A stretch of 64,000 bases of DNA from Gordonia alkaliphila (GTDB taxonomy: Bacteria; Actinomycetota; Actinomycetes; Mycobacteriales; Mycobacteriaceae). A program made the position numbers and the translations under genes. The DNA is taken from NCBI RefSeq assembly GCF_023017165.1, contig NZ_JALKBW010000001.1, positions 3,410,001 through 3,474,000 of the forward strand. The letters are read 5' to 3'. A model generated the notes under the pieces. The model worked only from the letters and a program-made list of their open reading frames with translations, made no database searches and was not told the DNA's origin. Below, piece by piece: positions 26,284-40,100 of the stretch; within the stretch, counting starts at the first letter, position 1; each line of letters starts with the position of its first letter.

Positions 26284-26661
26284 GTGAGCGCAGATTCCTA
26301 TTCCACCGATCCGTCCGACACGCCGGAGGCCAGCGGCCCCGACCAGGTGCGCGAACTCGCCACCATCCCGTCGATCGAGGTGATCTCCCGCGCGGCCGTC
26401 ATGCTGATGAGCGCGGCCGCGGAGAAGATCGGCCCGGAAGCCGGCGGCGACGAACAGTACCGCGATCTCCCCGAGGCCCGCACCCTGATCACCGCCCTCG
26501 CCGGCCTGGTGGTCGCGGCCAGCCCCGACCTCGGTGTGCACCGCAAGCCGATCCGCGACGGCCTCAAGGCACTCCAGCTCGCCTTCCGCGAGGCCAGCGC
26601 GTTCCCGGACGAGCCCGGCGAAGGCCCCGGCGAGAAGCTGACCGGCCCGCCCCGCGCCTGA
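26284..26661 (+). CDS. DUF1844 family protein
   Basis: A 125-residue cytoplasmic protein of the DUF1844 family, often found next to infC in actinobacteria. The conserved core is IPSIEVISRAAVMLMSAAAE and DLPEARTLITALAGLV. The N-terminus and C-terminus are acidic and Pro-rich. GTG start at 26284 (MSADSYSTD). Function unknown. Confidence 0.8.
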   Translation: MSADSYSTDPSDTPEASGPDQVRELATIPSIEVISRAAVMLMSAAAEKIGPEAGGDEQYRDLPEARTLITALAGLVVAASPDLGVHRKPIRDGLKALQLAFREASAFPDEPGEGPGEKLTGPPRA

Positions 26662-26670
26662 CGTTCTGGC

Positions 26671-26740
26671 CTGAATCGCGCGTCACTTCGGATGTGCGCA
26701 CTCTGCAGGGTGCGCGGATCCGAAGTGACGCGCGATTCTG
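26671..26740. repeat. Long inverted repeat (30-bp arms)
   Basis: Arms at 26671-26700 and 26711-26740 pair at 27 of 30 positions around a 10-base centre (CTCTGCAGGG). The core of each arm is ATCGCGCGTCACTTCGGAT or its complement. It lies just after the DUF1844 stop, and the inner edge of a truncated gene abuts its right end. There is no T-tract, so a simple terminator role is uncertain; it could be a small mobile or palindromic repeat element. Confidence 0.75.
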
Positions 26741-27220
26741 CGTTTCGGCCACGGCGTCGTGCGGCTTCTCCCCCTCGCGCAGGACGCCGCGGTACTTGAT
26801 GAGGCCGTCGAACTCGCCGATGAGCAGACCGTCCCAGTCGTAGTCCGGGAAGTACTGCTCACCGGACAGCCAGTATTCGCGCTGGAGCTGCGGCAGCGGG
26901 AGGTCGGCGTCGATCATCTGCGCTCGACTCCACGACTCCCCGACCGTCGCCGACAGTCCACTGCCGTGGGCGACGGCGCGCTGCGCGATCCGGATGCCCG
27001 TCGTCGTACGTTCCGCAGCCGCCGCGTGCAGCGACTCCTTACTCACCCCGCGGGCCAGGACGCCGTCGACAACGGTGAGCGCCTGCGCGAAGGTACCGGT
27101 CTGCGCCAGATCCAGCGCCGTGCGCCGCAGGTCGGTGACCCGAATGCCGTCCACCTCGACGATCTCGCTGTCCGGCACGGCGCCCGCGTGGCGGTGGCGG
27201 CCGGCCCGCTGTCCACAGCC
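26741..27220 (-). pseudogene. Truncated AbiEi/DUF559-type gene
   Basis: Coding-like sequence missing both ends. It begins without a proper start in GRHRHAGAVPDSEIVEVDG, continues with VTDLRRTALDLA and FDGLIKYRG-VLREGEKPHDAVAE, then loses similarity at about 26750, right where the long inverted repeat begins. The pattern matches the type IV toxin-antitoxin AbiEi-antitoxin/DUF559 endonuclease-like proteins common in Mycobacteriales. The N-terminal winged helix and the C-terminal part normally following the AE-K motif are gone. Called a remnant on family knowledge, not on an alignment. Confidence 0.6.
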
Positions 27221-27227
27221 GCGGCGG

Positions 27228-27488
27228 TCAGCCCATGGACTTGCGGATCTCTTCCAGCTTGGCCTTGGCGGCCTTGTCGCGCTCGGCGAGGAGGTCGTCG
27301 AGCTCGCGGCTCTCCGGCATGGCCGACGCCAGTTCCTCGGCGCCGATCGCGACGGCGGCGCGCTTCTCGATCTTGTCCCGCACGAAGTCGAGGGTCGGCT
27401 CGCCGGCCTTGGTGTAGCCGGTGACCTCCTCGTACGACGGCGCCTGCACGCCGGGGCTGAGGGCGTCGTCGAACGAAGGTGTGCTCAT
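27228..27488 (-). CDS. Small hypothetical protein downstream of uvrA
   Basis: An 86-residue soluble protein with a predicted helical, charged C-terminal half (ELDDLLAERDKAAKAKLEE), which could form a coiled coil. I do not recognise the family. Start taken as ATG 27488 (MSTPSFDD); an in-frame ATG three codons earlier (27497) is only 5 bases after the uvrA stop, so it is likely co-expressed with uvrA. No known link to repair. Confidence 0.6.
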   Translation of the reverse strand: MSTPSFDDALSPGVQAPSYEEVTGYTKAGEPTLDFVRDKIEKRAAVAIGAEELASAMPESRELDDLLAERDKAAKAKLEEIRKSMG

Positions 27489-27502
27489 GGGAGCCATGCT
27501 AC

Positions 27503-30376
<2,874 letters not shown>

Positions 30377-30410
30377 TTGACACTCCCATTCCTGCTCAGC
30401 ACGGCGATTG

Positions 30411-30426
30411 GCGAAGCACGCTTCCC
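30411..30426. promoter_or_regulatory. Possible degenerate SOS box upstream of uvrA
   Basis: GAAGCACGCTTC (30413-30424) is a perfect palindrome of the same spacing as the mycobacterial SOS box core GAAC-N4-GTTC but with G/C exchanged at the inner position on both sides. It lies 37 bases before the uvrA start. LexA binding is only a guess. Confidence 0.2.
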
Positions 30427-30532
30427 CAAAAGGACAGGGTACGCGGGGGTACCGACAAGACCGCCGTCGAGCGCTGCGCTGTGAGCGGACGCCGCCGCCC
30501 GTCATGTGACGGTCGACACTAGGGTGGGAGCC

Positions 30533-31231
30533 ATGAGCATCCAGGTCAGCATCTCCGACGACTACACCGGCGACACCACCCCGTCAGCCGACCACCATGA
30601 CGTGTGCGCGCAGCGCCGCACCCTCGACAACGCGACCATCGTCAAGATGTCGGTGGGCCCGATGGACAACAACGTCTACGTGGTGACCGACGCGGCCACC
30701 GGCGCGACCCTGCTGATCGACGCCGCGAACGACGCCGCGTCGATCCTCGCCCTGCTCTCGGCGCTGGACGCGGATCTGCGGCAGATCGTCACCACGCACG
30801 GACATTTCGACCACTGGCAGGCACTCGAGGAGGTCGACCGCGTGCGGCAGGTACCGACGGCGGCCGGCGAGTCGGACGCCCCGGAGCTGCCGGTCACCCC
30901 GGACCGCCTGCTGGTCGACGGCGACACCGTCACCGTCGGCGATCTGACTCTCGACGTGATCGGTCTGGTCGGGCACACGCCGGGCTCGGTGGCGCTGGCC
31001 CTGACCGAGAACGGCGGCCGCGTGCACCTGTTCACCGGCGACTCCCTCTTCCCCGGCGGGGTCGGCAAGACCTGGCAGCCCGGCGACTTCGAGGTCCTGC
31101 TGAACGACGTCGAGACCAAGCTGTTCGGCCGATACGGCGACGACACGGTGGTCTATCCCGGTCACGGCTCAGACACCATGCTGGGCGTCGAACGCCCCGC
31201 CCTGCCCGAGTGGCGCGCACGCGGTTGGTAG
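30533..31231 (+). CDS. MBL-fold metallo-hydrolase (Rv1637c-type)
   Basis: A 232-residue metallo-beta-lactamase-fold hydrolase, glyoxalase II-like. Metal ligands are seen in [23 protein letters not shown] and VYPGHG. The substrate is unknown; the family includes thioesterases such as hydroxyacylglutathione hydrolases, here perhaps for another thiol such as mycothiol. Start ATG 30533 ([10 protein letters not shown]) behind GGGTGGGAG. Divergent from uvrA as in M. tuberculosis. Confidence 0.87.
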   Translation: MSIQVSISDDYTGDTTPSADHHDVCAQRRTLDNATIVKMSVGPMDNNVYVVTDAATGATLLIDAANDAASILALLSALDADLRQIVTTHGHFDHWQALEEVDRVRQVPTAAGESDAPELPVTPDRLLVDGDTVTVGDLTLDVIGLVGHTPGSVALALTENGGRVHLFTGDSLFPGGVGKTWQPGDFEVLLNDVETKLFGRYGDDTVVYPGHGSDTMLGVERPALPEWRARGW

Positions 31232-31337
31232 TGACGTGCGCCGCACGGGAGGCGATTGTTCCCTACCCTGTGTACTGAGGCCCGGCACTCCGACGCCGCG
31301 CCGCCCGTAGACAGGCTCCCACCGGAAGGTCGATACC

Positions 31338-32162
31338 GTGATTCTCCGCAAGATCGCTCGTCCCCTGCTCGCCTCCGCCTTCGTCGCCTCCGGCGTCGAG
31401 GCGCTGCGCGCACCGCGTCCGGTGGTGGACACCGCGCAGCCGCTGGTCGACGCCGGCCGCGATGCACTGCCCGCCGACGTGGCCCAGGTGGTGCCCGCGG
31501 ATGCCGCGACCGCCCTGCGCATCAACGGCGCCGTGCAGATCGGCGGCGGCCTCCTGCTCGCCACCGGACGCGTTCCGCGCGTGGCGTCCGCGGTGCTGGC
31601 CACCACGCTGGTGCCGTCGACCGTGTACGACGGCGCGTTCTGGACCGAGACCGATCCGGTGCGCCGGGAGATCCGCAAGGTCTCGTTCGTCAAGAATCTC
31701 GGCCTGCTCGGCGGCGTGCTGCTGGCCAGCGCCGACACCGAGGGCAAGCCGTCGCTCGCGTGGCGCGGCCGGCGTCGGGCGCACGACGCCAAGGTCGCGA
31801 TGGCCGCCGCCCTCCCGATCGGCGAGAAGGCGACCGAGTCCGCACTGTCGGCGTGGGCGGACCGCGCCGCCGTGGACGCGCAGGAGTTCGGCGAACGTGC
31901 CGCCGACGTCGCCGACCGGGGTCGGGCACGGGCCGAGATCGCCGCGGTCAAGGTGGCCGAGCGAGCGCCGCTGCTCGCCGACCAGGCGCGCCACCGCGCC
32001 GAGGAGCTGGCGCTGGTCGTCGCCGATCGCGCTCCCGGTCTGGCCCGCGAGGCCGCGGACAAGGCGGGCGAATTGGGTCACCAGGCGGCGGACAAGGCCA
32101 GCGAGCTGGGCCATCAGGCCGTCGTCGAGGCGCGCGGCCTGAAGCGCCGCTTCCGGAGCTGA
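31338..32162 (+). CDS. DoxX family membrane protein with Ala-rich helical tail
   Basis: A 274-residue protein. Residues 1-135 resemble DoxX, a four-helix membrane protein (LLASAFVASGVEAL; FVKNLGLLGGVLLASAD). Residues 150-274 are rich in Ala, Glu, Lys and Arg with repeated ADKA-ELGHQA units, suggesting a long amphipathic helix in the cytoplasm. DoxX relatives have been linked to redox homeostasis, but no role is shown here. GTG start with GGAAGG 9 bases upstream. Confidence 0.75.
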   Translation: MILRKIARPLLASAFVASGVEALRAPRPVVDTAQPLVDAGRDALPADVAQVVPADAATALRINGAVQIGGGLLLATGRVPRVASAVLATTLVPSTVYDGAFWTETDPVRREIRKVSFVKNLGLLGGVLLASADTEGKPSLAWRGRRRAHDAKVAMAAALPIGEKATESALSAWADRAAVDAQEFGERAADVADRGRARAEIAAVKVAERAPLLADQARHRAEELALVVADRAPGLAREAADKAGELGHQAADKASELGHQAVVEARGLKRRFRS

Positions 32163-32219
32163 CCGCGTCGCAGTTCGCACCATGCCGCGCGCGCCGCGCG
32201 TCAGTACACTGGTGCGACT

Positions 32220-34517
32220 GTGACCCCCGATCCGCGCCTCGCTGAAGAACAGGTACATCTCGACGCCGTCTATGCGCGGCTGGATCGCATGCGCGCGACC
32301 GCCGATCGGCGCCTGTCGGAGACCCTCCTCGAGTCGGCGGGCACTCCGCAGGCGCTGTCCGAACGCGAGTCGTACGAGCGGCACTACACGCAGATGCTGA
32401 CCCGCATCGACGCCGCCGAGCACAACCTGTACTTCGGTCGGCTCGACATGTCCGAACCGGACGCCACCGGCAACGACATCGCCCGGATCGGCCGCATGGG
32501 TATCCTCGACGACGACCAGGTGACCACGCTGCTGCTGGATTGGCGCGCCCCGCTGTCGCGCCCGTTCTACCTGGCCACCCCGGCGTCGCCGGAGGGCGTC
32601 CGCCGCCGCCGACACCTGCGGACGCGAACCCGAGCGGTGCGCAGCGTGTCCGACGAGTACCTGCTGTCCGGCGAGGTGGACGCCGGCGACGGCCACGACG
32701 CCAGCGTCGTGAACGAGACTGCGCTGGTCGCCGCCCTGAACGCCGCCCGCACCGGCGAGATGACCGACATCGTCGAGACCATCCAGCGCGAGCAGGACGA
32801 GATCATCCGCAACGCGCATCGCGGCGTGATGGTGGTCCAGGGCGGACCGGGCACCGGCAAGACCGCGGTGGCGCTGCACCGCGCCGCCTACCTGCTGTAC
32901 ACGCACCGCGACGTGCTGTCCCGCAGCGGCGTGCTGATCATCGGCCCCAACGACACCTTCCTGGACTACATCGCCCAGGTGCTCCCCTCGCTCGGCGAGA
33001 CCGGCGTGCTGCTGTCGACGGTCGGCAACCTCTTCCCGGGGATCCGCGCCGCGGGCGTCGACTCCCGTCGGGCCGCCGAGCTGAAGGGCGACGCCGACCG
33101 CATCCTGCCGGTGCTGCGCGCCGCGGTCCGGGCCCGACAGAGCCTGCCGCCGGCCGGGCTGTACGTGAACTTCGACGGCTACCGCGTGCCCGTCGACTCG
33201 GCCGTGATCAAGGCTGCCCGCGCCGCCGCCCGCTCCACGCGCCGCCCGCACAATCTGGCTCAGCGCGCCTTCCTGCGGACCGCGTTCGACGAACTGGCTG
33301 CGGTGCACGCCCGCAAGCTGGGGGCGTCTACCTTGGACGGATCTCAGCTGCTCACGGCCGCCGACCTCGACGACATCCGCGTCGAGCTGTCCACCGACGA
33401 CGACGTGGTGCGCACCGTGCTGCAGTTCTGGCCAACCCTGCACCCGCAGGATCTGCTGCGAGACCTGTACGCGGACAGCCGTTTTCGGCGCGGCGCCACG
33501 CGCGGCTGGAGCGACGAGGATCGCGCCGAGCTGCAGCGCGACGCGGCGCCGCTGCCCGAGGCCGCCGACATGTCCCCCGCCGACGTCCCCCTCCTCGACG
33601 AACTCGCCGAGCTCATCGGCTACCGCACCGACGAAGCGCTGCGGGAGCAGAAGGCCCAGTGGCGCAGGCGGATCGCCGAGGCGCAGGACGCCCTCGACAT
33701 CCTCACCGGCTCGGCGCCGCAGGACATCGAGGACGACATGGATCCCGAGCTGCTGATGGCGTACGACCTGATCGACGCCGAGCAGCTCGCCGAACGCCAG
33801 GAAGTGACCGAGTACCGCACCACGGCAGAGCGGGCCTACGACGATCGCAGTTGGACGTTCGGGCACGTGATCGTCGACGAGGCGCAGGAACTGTCGACGA
33901 TGGCGTGGCGAATGATCATGCGGCGCATACCGAATCGCTGGATGACGATCATCGGCGACACCGCCCAGACCGGCGATTCGGCGGGGACCACGTCGTGGGA
34001 GCGGATCTTCACCCCGTACGTCGCCAACCGGTGGCGGCTGCGCGAGTTGACGGTGAACTACCGGACGCCGAGCGAGATCACCCGGTACGCGAATCGTCTT
34101 CTCGCACTGATCGATCCGTCGCAGACGCCGCCGGAGTCGTTGCGCAGCAACGGGATCGAGCCGTATCGCGTCGAGGCACCCGCGGACGACGCGCTGGCGA
34201 CGGCGCTGACCGTCGCCGAGGAGGCAGACTGGCCCGGACTGACCGCCGTCCTGGTGGCCGACACCGCGGCCGCCGCGGCGGCGACGGCGGATCGTCCGGA
34301 CGGGATCCGGGTGCTACCGCTGCACGACGCCAAGGGCCTCGAGTTCGACAACGTGATCGTGGTGGAGCCGCATGCGCTCGCGACCACCTCTCCGCGCGGC
34401 CTCAGCGACCTGTACGTGGCCCTCACCCGCGCGACGCAGCGCCTGGTCGTGGTGCACCACGACCCGCTGCCGGAGGCGCTCGCCGACCTGCCGCAAAAGC
34501 AGTCGGACCCCCGGTAG
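32220..34517 (+). CDS. helD: RNA polymerase recycling ATPase HelD (UvrD-like)
   Basis: HelD uses ATP to remove stalled RNA polymerase from DNA. The 765-residue protein has an N-terminal coiled coil (EEQVHLDAVYARLDRMRATA), SF1-helicase motif I GGPGTGKTAVALHR (near 207-220), motif II VDEAQELS (near 549) and later motifs ending in GLSDLYVALTRATQRLVVV. The split 1A domain and N-terminal insertion fit the actinobacterial class II HelD seen in M. smegmatis; M. tuberculosis lacks it. GTG start. Its stop lies inside a terminator hairpin. Confidence 0.88.
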   Translation: MTPDPRLAEEQVHLDAVYARLDRMRATADRRLSETLLESAGTPQALSERESYERHYTQMLTRIDAAEHNLYFGRLDMSEPDATGNDIARIGRMGILDDDQVTTLLLDWRAPLSRPFYLATPASPEGVRRRRHLRTRTRAVRSVSDEYLLSGEVDAGDGHDASVVNETALVAALNAARTGEMTDIVETIQREQDEIIRNAHRGVMVVQGGPGTGKTAVALHRAAYLLYTHRDVLSRSGVLIIGPNDTFLDYIAQVLPSLGETGVLLSTVGNLFPGIRAAGVDSRRAAELKGDADRILPVLRAAVRARQSLPPAGLYVNFDGYRVPVDSAVIKAARAAARSTRRPHNLAQRAFLRTAFDELAAVHARKLGASTLDGSQLLTAADLDDIRVELSTDDDVVRTVLQFWPTLHPQDLLRDLYADSRFRRGATRGWSDEDRAELQRDAAPLPEAADMSPADVPLLDELAELIGYRTDEALREQKAQWRRRIAEAQDALDILTGSAPQDIEDDMDPELLMAYDLIDAEQLAERQEVTEYRTTAERAYDDRSWTFGHVIVDEAQELSTMAWRMIMRRIPNRWMTIIGDTAQTGDSAGTTSWERIFTPYVANRWRLRELTVNYRTPSEITRYANRLLALIDPSQTPPESLRSNGIEPYRVEAPADDALATALTVAEEADWPGLTAVLVADTAAAAAATADRPDGIRVLPLHDAKGLEFDNVIVVEPHALATTSPRGLSDLYVALTRATQRLVVVHHDPLPEALADLPQKQSDPR

Positions 34518-34542
34518 GCCGCAGCGGCCTGCCGGGGGTCCG
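34504..34542. terminator. Terminator hairpin overlapping the helD stop
   Basis: Inverted repeat with 19-base arms (34504-34522 and 34524-34542, one mismatch) spanning the helD stop codon. It lies between convergent helD and usp, so it may serve both directions. No clear T-tract. Confidence 0.6.
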
Positions 34543-34562
34543 AGCAGCGAGAAAAGCGGAGA

Positions 34563-35009
34563 CTACGTGGTGTGCACGATCAACACGTCGCACGCGGCCT
34601 TGCGGGCGACGTCGGCGGGCACCGAGCCGAGCAGACGACCGGCGATCGAGTTGAGGCCCTTGTTGCCGACCACGAGCAGGTCCGCCTGCACATCGTTGAC
34701 CAGCTGCAGCAGCGCCTCGACAGGGGCGCCCTTGACCGCGCGCGTGGTGACCGAGCGGGCACCGGCGGCGACCGCACGCTCCTTGGCGACGCGCAGGATC
34801 TCTTCGGTGGGCGAGGAACCCATCACCTGGTAGGCGTCGGCGCCGAGGGCGTCGCCGGCCGCGCTCGCCGAACGGCCGTCGTTCGGGAAGTACGCGCAGG
34901 CGATCACCAGGGTGGCGGATTCACCGGCGATGGCACCCGCGCGACGCACGGCGTGCAGCGAGGACTCGGAGCCATCGGTTCCGACGACGACGGTCTTGTA
35001 ATCGGCCAT
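34563..35009 (-). CDS. Universal stress protein (Rv1636/TB15.3-type)
   Basis: A 148-residue single-domain UspA protein. It has the N-terminal GTDGSESS motif and the ATP/cAMP-binding GNKGLNSIAGRLLGSVPADV motif. The M. tuberculosis homologue in the same place binds cAMP; the same may hold here but is inferred. ATG start. Lies between helD and uvrB. Confidence 0.92.
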   Translation of the reverse strand: MADYKTVVVGTDGSESSLHAVRRAGAIAGESATLVIACAYFPNDGRSASAAGDALGADAYQVMGSSPTEEILRVAKERAVAAGARSVTTRAVKGAPVEALLQLVNDVQADLLVVGNKGLNSIAGRLLGSVPADVARKAACDVLIVHTT

Positions 35010-35098
35010 ACTTGCATCTACCTCCGACGTGTACCCGCCCGGCGTCTCCGAGCGGGACGATATTCAAGAAACATACCCTGCGGCCGCGTGTCGACGGC

Positions 35099-37252
<2,154 letters not shown>

Positions 37253-37290
37253 ACCTCCAGGGTATCCGCTGCCGCCGACACCGGGACGGC

Positions 37291-38508
37291 TCAGCCGGTG
37301 ACGCCGGTCAGTTCGACGGTGGGCGCGTCGAGGGCCCGTTCGGCCAGGATCGTGCCGTCGTGCAGGCTCACCGCCCGGATCCGCCGGGCGGCCGGGTCGG
37401 TCACGTAGGCGGTGGAGCCGAGCACGAACAGGTCCGGCCCGGGCGCCTGCCAGTCCTCCGCCTCGGTCCAGGCGCCGATCACCGGGTACGCGGCCTTCTC
37501 CGCGCCGTCGACCGGGTCGATGACGTGCAGCGCACCGTCGGTGCCCAGGAGCAGCGCCTCACCCGCGGGACCCCGGCCCAGCGACCGGTAGCTGTAGCTG
37601 TAGTCGATGTCGACCACGGTGACGGCTCCGGCACCGGCGGTGTCCAGGAGCGCGAACCGCTGCGGCCGCTCGAGCTCGGCGTCCGCATCGGTCTTGTAGT
37701 CGGTGAGCACCACCGTGGAGTGCTCGCTGCCGGCCTGGTTGCCGAGCCGGGCGTACGGGTCGGCGGCCGGCACCTTGACGATGTGGTCGCCGCGCACCAC
37801 CAGCGCCCCGTCGGTGCACCCGACGGTCAGGACGCCGTCGGCCGCGGCGGCCTCGCCGTGCAGACCCGGGCAATCGACGTTCGCGGCCACCTCGCGACCG
37901 TCGCCGTCGAGGATGCGCACGCCGCCCGCCTTCTCGCCGTTCGGCGCGGACACCACCGTCGTCCCGTCCGCCCGGGCCACCGCGACCCCGTGGTGCGCGG
38001 GCACGGTGAACTCCCGGATCACCGCGTCGGCCGAGCCGATCTTCGCGGTGTCCAGGATCCGGACGTCGCCGGTTCCGTCGGTGAACAGCGTGGTGCGGTC
38101 GTCGTGCACCACCACGTGGCCGGGCTTGGCACCGGGGTAGGTCAGGCCGGTCCGCGTCGGTGCGGCCGTGTAGTAGTGGGCGTGGCTGTCGTGCCGTTCA
38201 CGCCACGTCCCGAGGTCGAGCAGCTCGAAACCGGCCCCGGTGGCGACGAAGACGTGTCGTCCGTCGCCCGCCGGGGAGGCCCGGATGAAGCCCTCGTATG
38301 CGAAGTCGGCGACCGTGGCCAGATCGCCGCCGTCGAGCACGGTGAGGCCCCCGGCGTGGGTCAGCACCAGCCGCGGCTGCGCGGCGGACTGTTCGATGGG
38401 ACCCGCGCTGTGCGCTCCGGGATCGGGGCCGACGTCGTCGGATGAGCACGCGGTCAACCCGACCAGTGCGGCGGCGGACAGGAAGAGAAGTCTGGGAGCG
38501 GTTTTCAT
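37291..38508 (-). CDS. aztD: AztD-type zinc chaperone lipoprotein
   Basis: A 405-residue beta-propeller-type protein resembling AztD, an extracytoplasmic zinc metallochaperone that hands zinc to the AztC substrate-binding protein. Lipobox LTAC with Cys21 makes it a lipoprotein. Likely zinc ligands include the His cluster RHDSHAHYY (near 82-90), PAHHG (near 150) and CPGLHGEA (near 200). No aztABC genes are in the window, so a partner importer must be elsewhere. A perfect Zur-like palindrome lies 20 bp upstream of the ATG, which agrees with zinc-starvation induction. Identity rests on recalled similarity to actinobacterial AztD. Confidence 0.78.
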   Translation of the reverse strand: MKTAPRLLFLSAAALVGLTACSSDDVGPDPGAHSAGPIEQSAAQPRLVLTHAGGLTVLDGGDLATVADFAYEGFIRASPAGDGRHVFVATGAGFELLDLGTWRERHDSHAHYYTAAPTRTGLTYPGAKPGHVVVHDDRTTLFTDGTGDVRILDTAKIGSADAVIREFTVPAHHGVAVARADGTTVVSAPNGEKAGGVRILDGDGREVAANVDCPGLHGEAAAADGVLTVGCTDGALVVRGDHIVKVPAADPYARLGNQAGSEHSTVVLTDYKTDADAELERPQRFALLDTAGAGAVTVVDIDYSYSYRSLGRGPAGEALLLGTDGALHVIDPVDGAEKAAYPVIGAWTEAEDWQAPGPDLFVLGSTAYVTDPAARRIRAVSLHDGTILAERALDAPTVELTGVTG

Positions 38509-38528
38509 GACGCCAGTTCACACCTTAA

Positions 38529-38543
38529 TGACAATTATTGTCA
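38529..38543. promoter_or_regulatory. Zur-type operator
   Basis: TGACAATTATTGTCA is a perfect 7-1-7 inverted repeat, very AT-rich in this GC-rich genome, 20 bp upstream of the aztD ATG and 98 bp upstream of the Rieske gene. The pattern fits Fur-family (Zur) boxes. Because it lies between divergent genes it could control both. Confidence 0.7.
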
Positions 38544-38641
38544 ATAATGCATACGTGCATGGGTTCGTCCGCGGCCCGACCGCCCCACCGGACGGCGATC
38601 CGGTGGCACAATGACACCGAGCCCGCCAGGTAAGGACGCCC

Positions 38642-39115
38642 ATGAACGAGCCCCAGCACTCCACGCCCACCTGCACCAGTTGCTCCGCGCACGGAAAGCA
38701 GGCTCCGCACGTCGGTCGTCGGGCGGTTCTCGCGGGCGCCGGGGCCGCCGCGGTGACCCTCGCCGCCGCCGCCTGCAGCACCGCCCCACCGGCCGCACAA
38801 CCGGAGCCCACCGTCGAACTGCCCGACGGCACGACGATCCTGGCCACGGTCGATCAGGTGCCGACCGGCAGCGGCCTGCTGGTCGGTGACACCGATCAGA
38901 TCCTGGTGACCCAGCCGGTCGCAGGCACCTTCGAGGCGTTCTCCGCGGTCTGCCCGCACGCCGGCTGCACGGTGACCGTCAGCGGCGCCGAACTCGTCTG
39001 CCCCTGCCACGGCAGCCACTTCGCGCTCGACGGCGAGCGCACCGCGGGCCCCGCCCCCAGCGGCCTCGAGCCGGTCGAGATCGAAGTCCGCGGCAGCGAT
39101 ATCGTGCGTGTCTAG
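38642..39115 (+). CDS. Rieske [2Fe-2S] lipoprotein, Tat-exported
   Basis: A 157-residue protein. The N-terminus has a twin-arginine signal (GRRAVLAGAGAAA) with lipobox AAAC. The Rieske cluster ligands are in CPHAGC and CPCHGSHF (Cys and His of each). Upstream Cys residues CTSC precede the signal. It is likely a membrane-anchored iron-sulfur electron carrier outside the cell; its partner is not known. It resembles small stand-alone actinobacterial Rieske proteins. ATG start behind AGGTAAGGA. Divergent from aztD and possibly Zur-controlled. Confidence 0.85.
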   Translation: MNEPQHSTPTCTSCSAHGKQAPHVGRRAVLAGAGAAAVTLAAAACSTAPPAAQPEPTVELPDGTTILATVDQVPTGSGLLVGDTDQILVTQPVAGTFEAFSAVCPHAGCTVTVSGAELVCPCHGSHFALDGERTAGPAPSGLEPVEIEVRGSDIVRV

Positions 39116-39139
39116 CGTCGTCGGCGCTACGGTCGAGGC

Positions 39140-39580
39140 ATGACCGGCACCACCATCCCCCGGATCACCGCGATCACCCTCGGCGTGCGCGACGTGGACG
39201 TCGCCGCCCGCTTCTACACCGAAGGGCTGGGCTTCACTCCGGTCAGCCGGGTCGACGGCGAGATCGCCTTCGTGCAGGCCGGACCGGGACTGCTGCTCGC
39301 GCTGTGGAACGTCGCCTCCATGCCCGGCGAGTACGGCGACGTGGGCTTCGGGGCGCTGGCCCCGCCGATGTCGTTGGGGCACAACGTCTCCGAGGTGGGA
39401 CAGGTGGACGCGTTGTACCGTCGTGCGCTGGCCGCGGGGGCGACGTCGATCAGCGCGCCGACCGAACGGGAGTGGGGCGGCGTGAGCGCCTGCGTGGCCG
39501 ATCCGGACGGCTTCCGGTGGGATTTCGTGTTCAATCCGGCGTTCGCCGTGGACGCCGACGGCCGCGTGTCCGGCGTCTGA
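39140..39580 (+). CDS. VOC/glyoxalase-family protein
   Basis: A 146-residue protein of the vicinal oxygen chelate fold, with the start motif ITLGVRDVDVAARFYTEGLG and the C-terminal WGGVSACVADPDGFRWD. Such proteins are metal-dependent lyases, dioxygenases or drug-binding proteins; substrate is unknown. ATG start, 24 bp after the Rieske gene, likely co-transcribed with it and the DUF402 gene that begins 1 bp after its stop. Confidence 0.8.
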   Translation: MTGTTIPRITAITLGVRDVDVAARFYTEGLGFTPVSRVDGEIAFVQAGPGLLLALWNVASMPGEYGDVGFGALAPPMSLGHNVSEVGQVDALYRRALAAGATSISAPTEREWGGVSACVADPDGFRWDFVFNPAFAVDADGRVSGV

Positions 39581-39581
39581 C

Positions 39582-40094
39582 GTGCACCCGCCCAAACGGG
39601 AGGTGTTCGACGTCCCGGCCATGACGAACACCGACAACAAGGGGTTCGTCCGGCCCGTCGAGCTCTACCGCGCGACCCCGTACGGCCTGTACATGTCCCG
39701 CACCGCCGATCACCCGCGGTTCCACCACCTGGAGAGCTGGCTGCTGCCGGTACTCGGCTTGCGCGCCAACATCTTTCACTTCACCGACGGCCACCGCACC
39801 GGGCAACGTCTGTATCTGGACGTCGGCCGCTTCCATGGCCCCGACTCCCGCGGCCGCTGGCACGCCGTCGACTGGTACCTGGATCTGGTGGACGTCCCCG
39901 GGACCCCGCTGCAGTTGATCGACGTCGACGAGCTGTTCGACGCCCACGCCGCAGGTCTGCTCACCACCGCCGAAGCCACCGAGGCCACCGAGATCGCGGT
40001 GGCCGCACTGACCGGAGCGGCCGCCGACGGTGACGTCCAGACGTGGCTGGAGGTCACCGTCGGCGGCCGACTCGATTGGCGGAACGGTTCCTGA
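39582..40094 (+). CDS. DUF402 family protein
   Basis: A 170-residue protein of the DUF402/FomD-like family, starting MHPPKREVFDVPA, a typical start for actinobacterial members, and containing GLRANIFHF and WYLDLVDVP. Related proteins include nucleoside di/triphosphate hydrolases, so a phosphatase role is possible. GTG start at 39582, only 1 bp after the VOC stop; coupling likely. Confidence 0.75.
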   Translation: MHPPKREVFDVPAMTNTDNKGFVRPVELYRATPYGLYMSRTADHPRFHHLESWLLPVLGLRANIFHFTDGHRTGQRLYLDVGRFHGPDSRGRWHAVDWYLDLVDVPGTPLQLIDVDELFDAHAAGLLTTAEATEATEIAVAALTGAAADGDVQTWLEVTVGGRLDWRNGS

Positions 40095-40100
40095 GACCGG

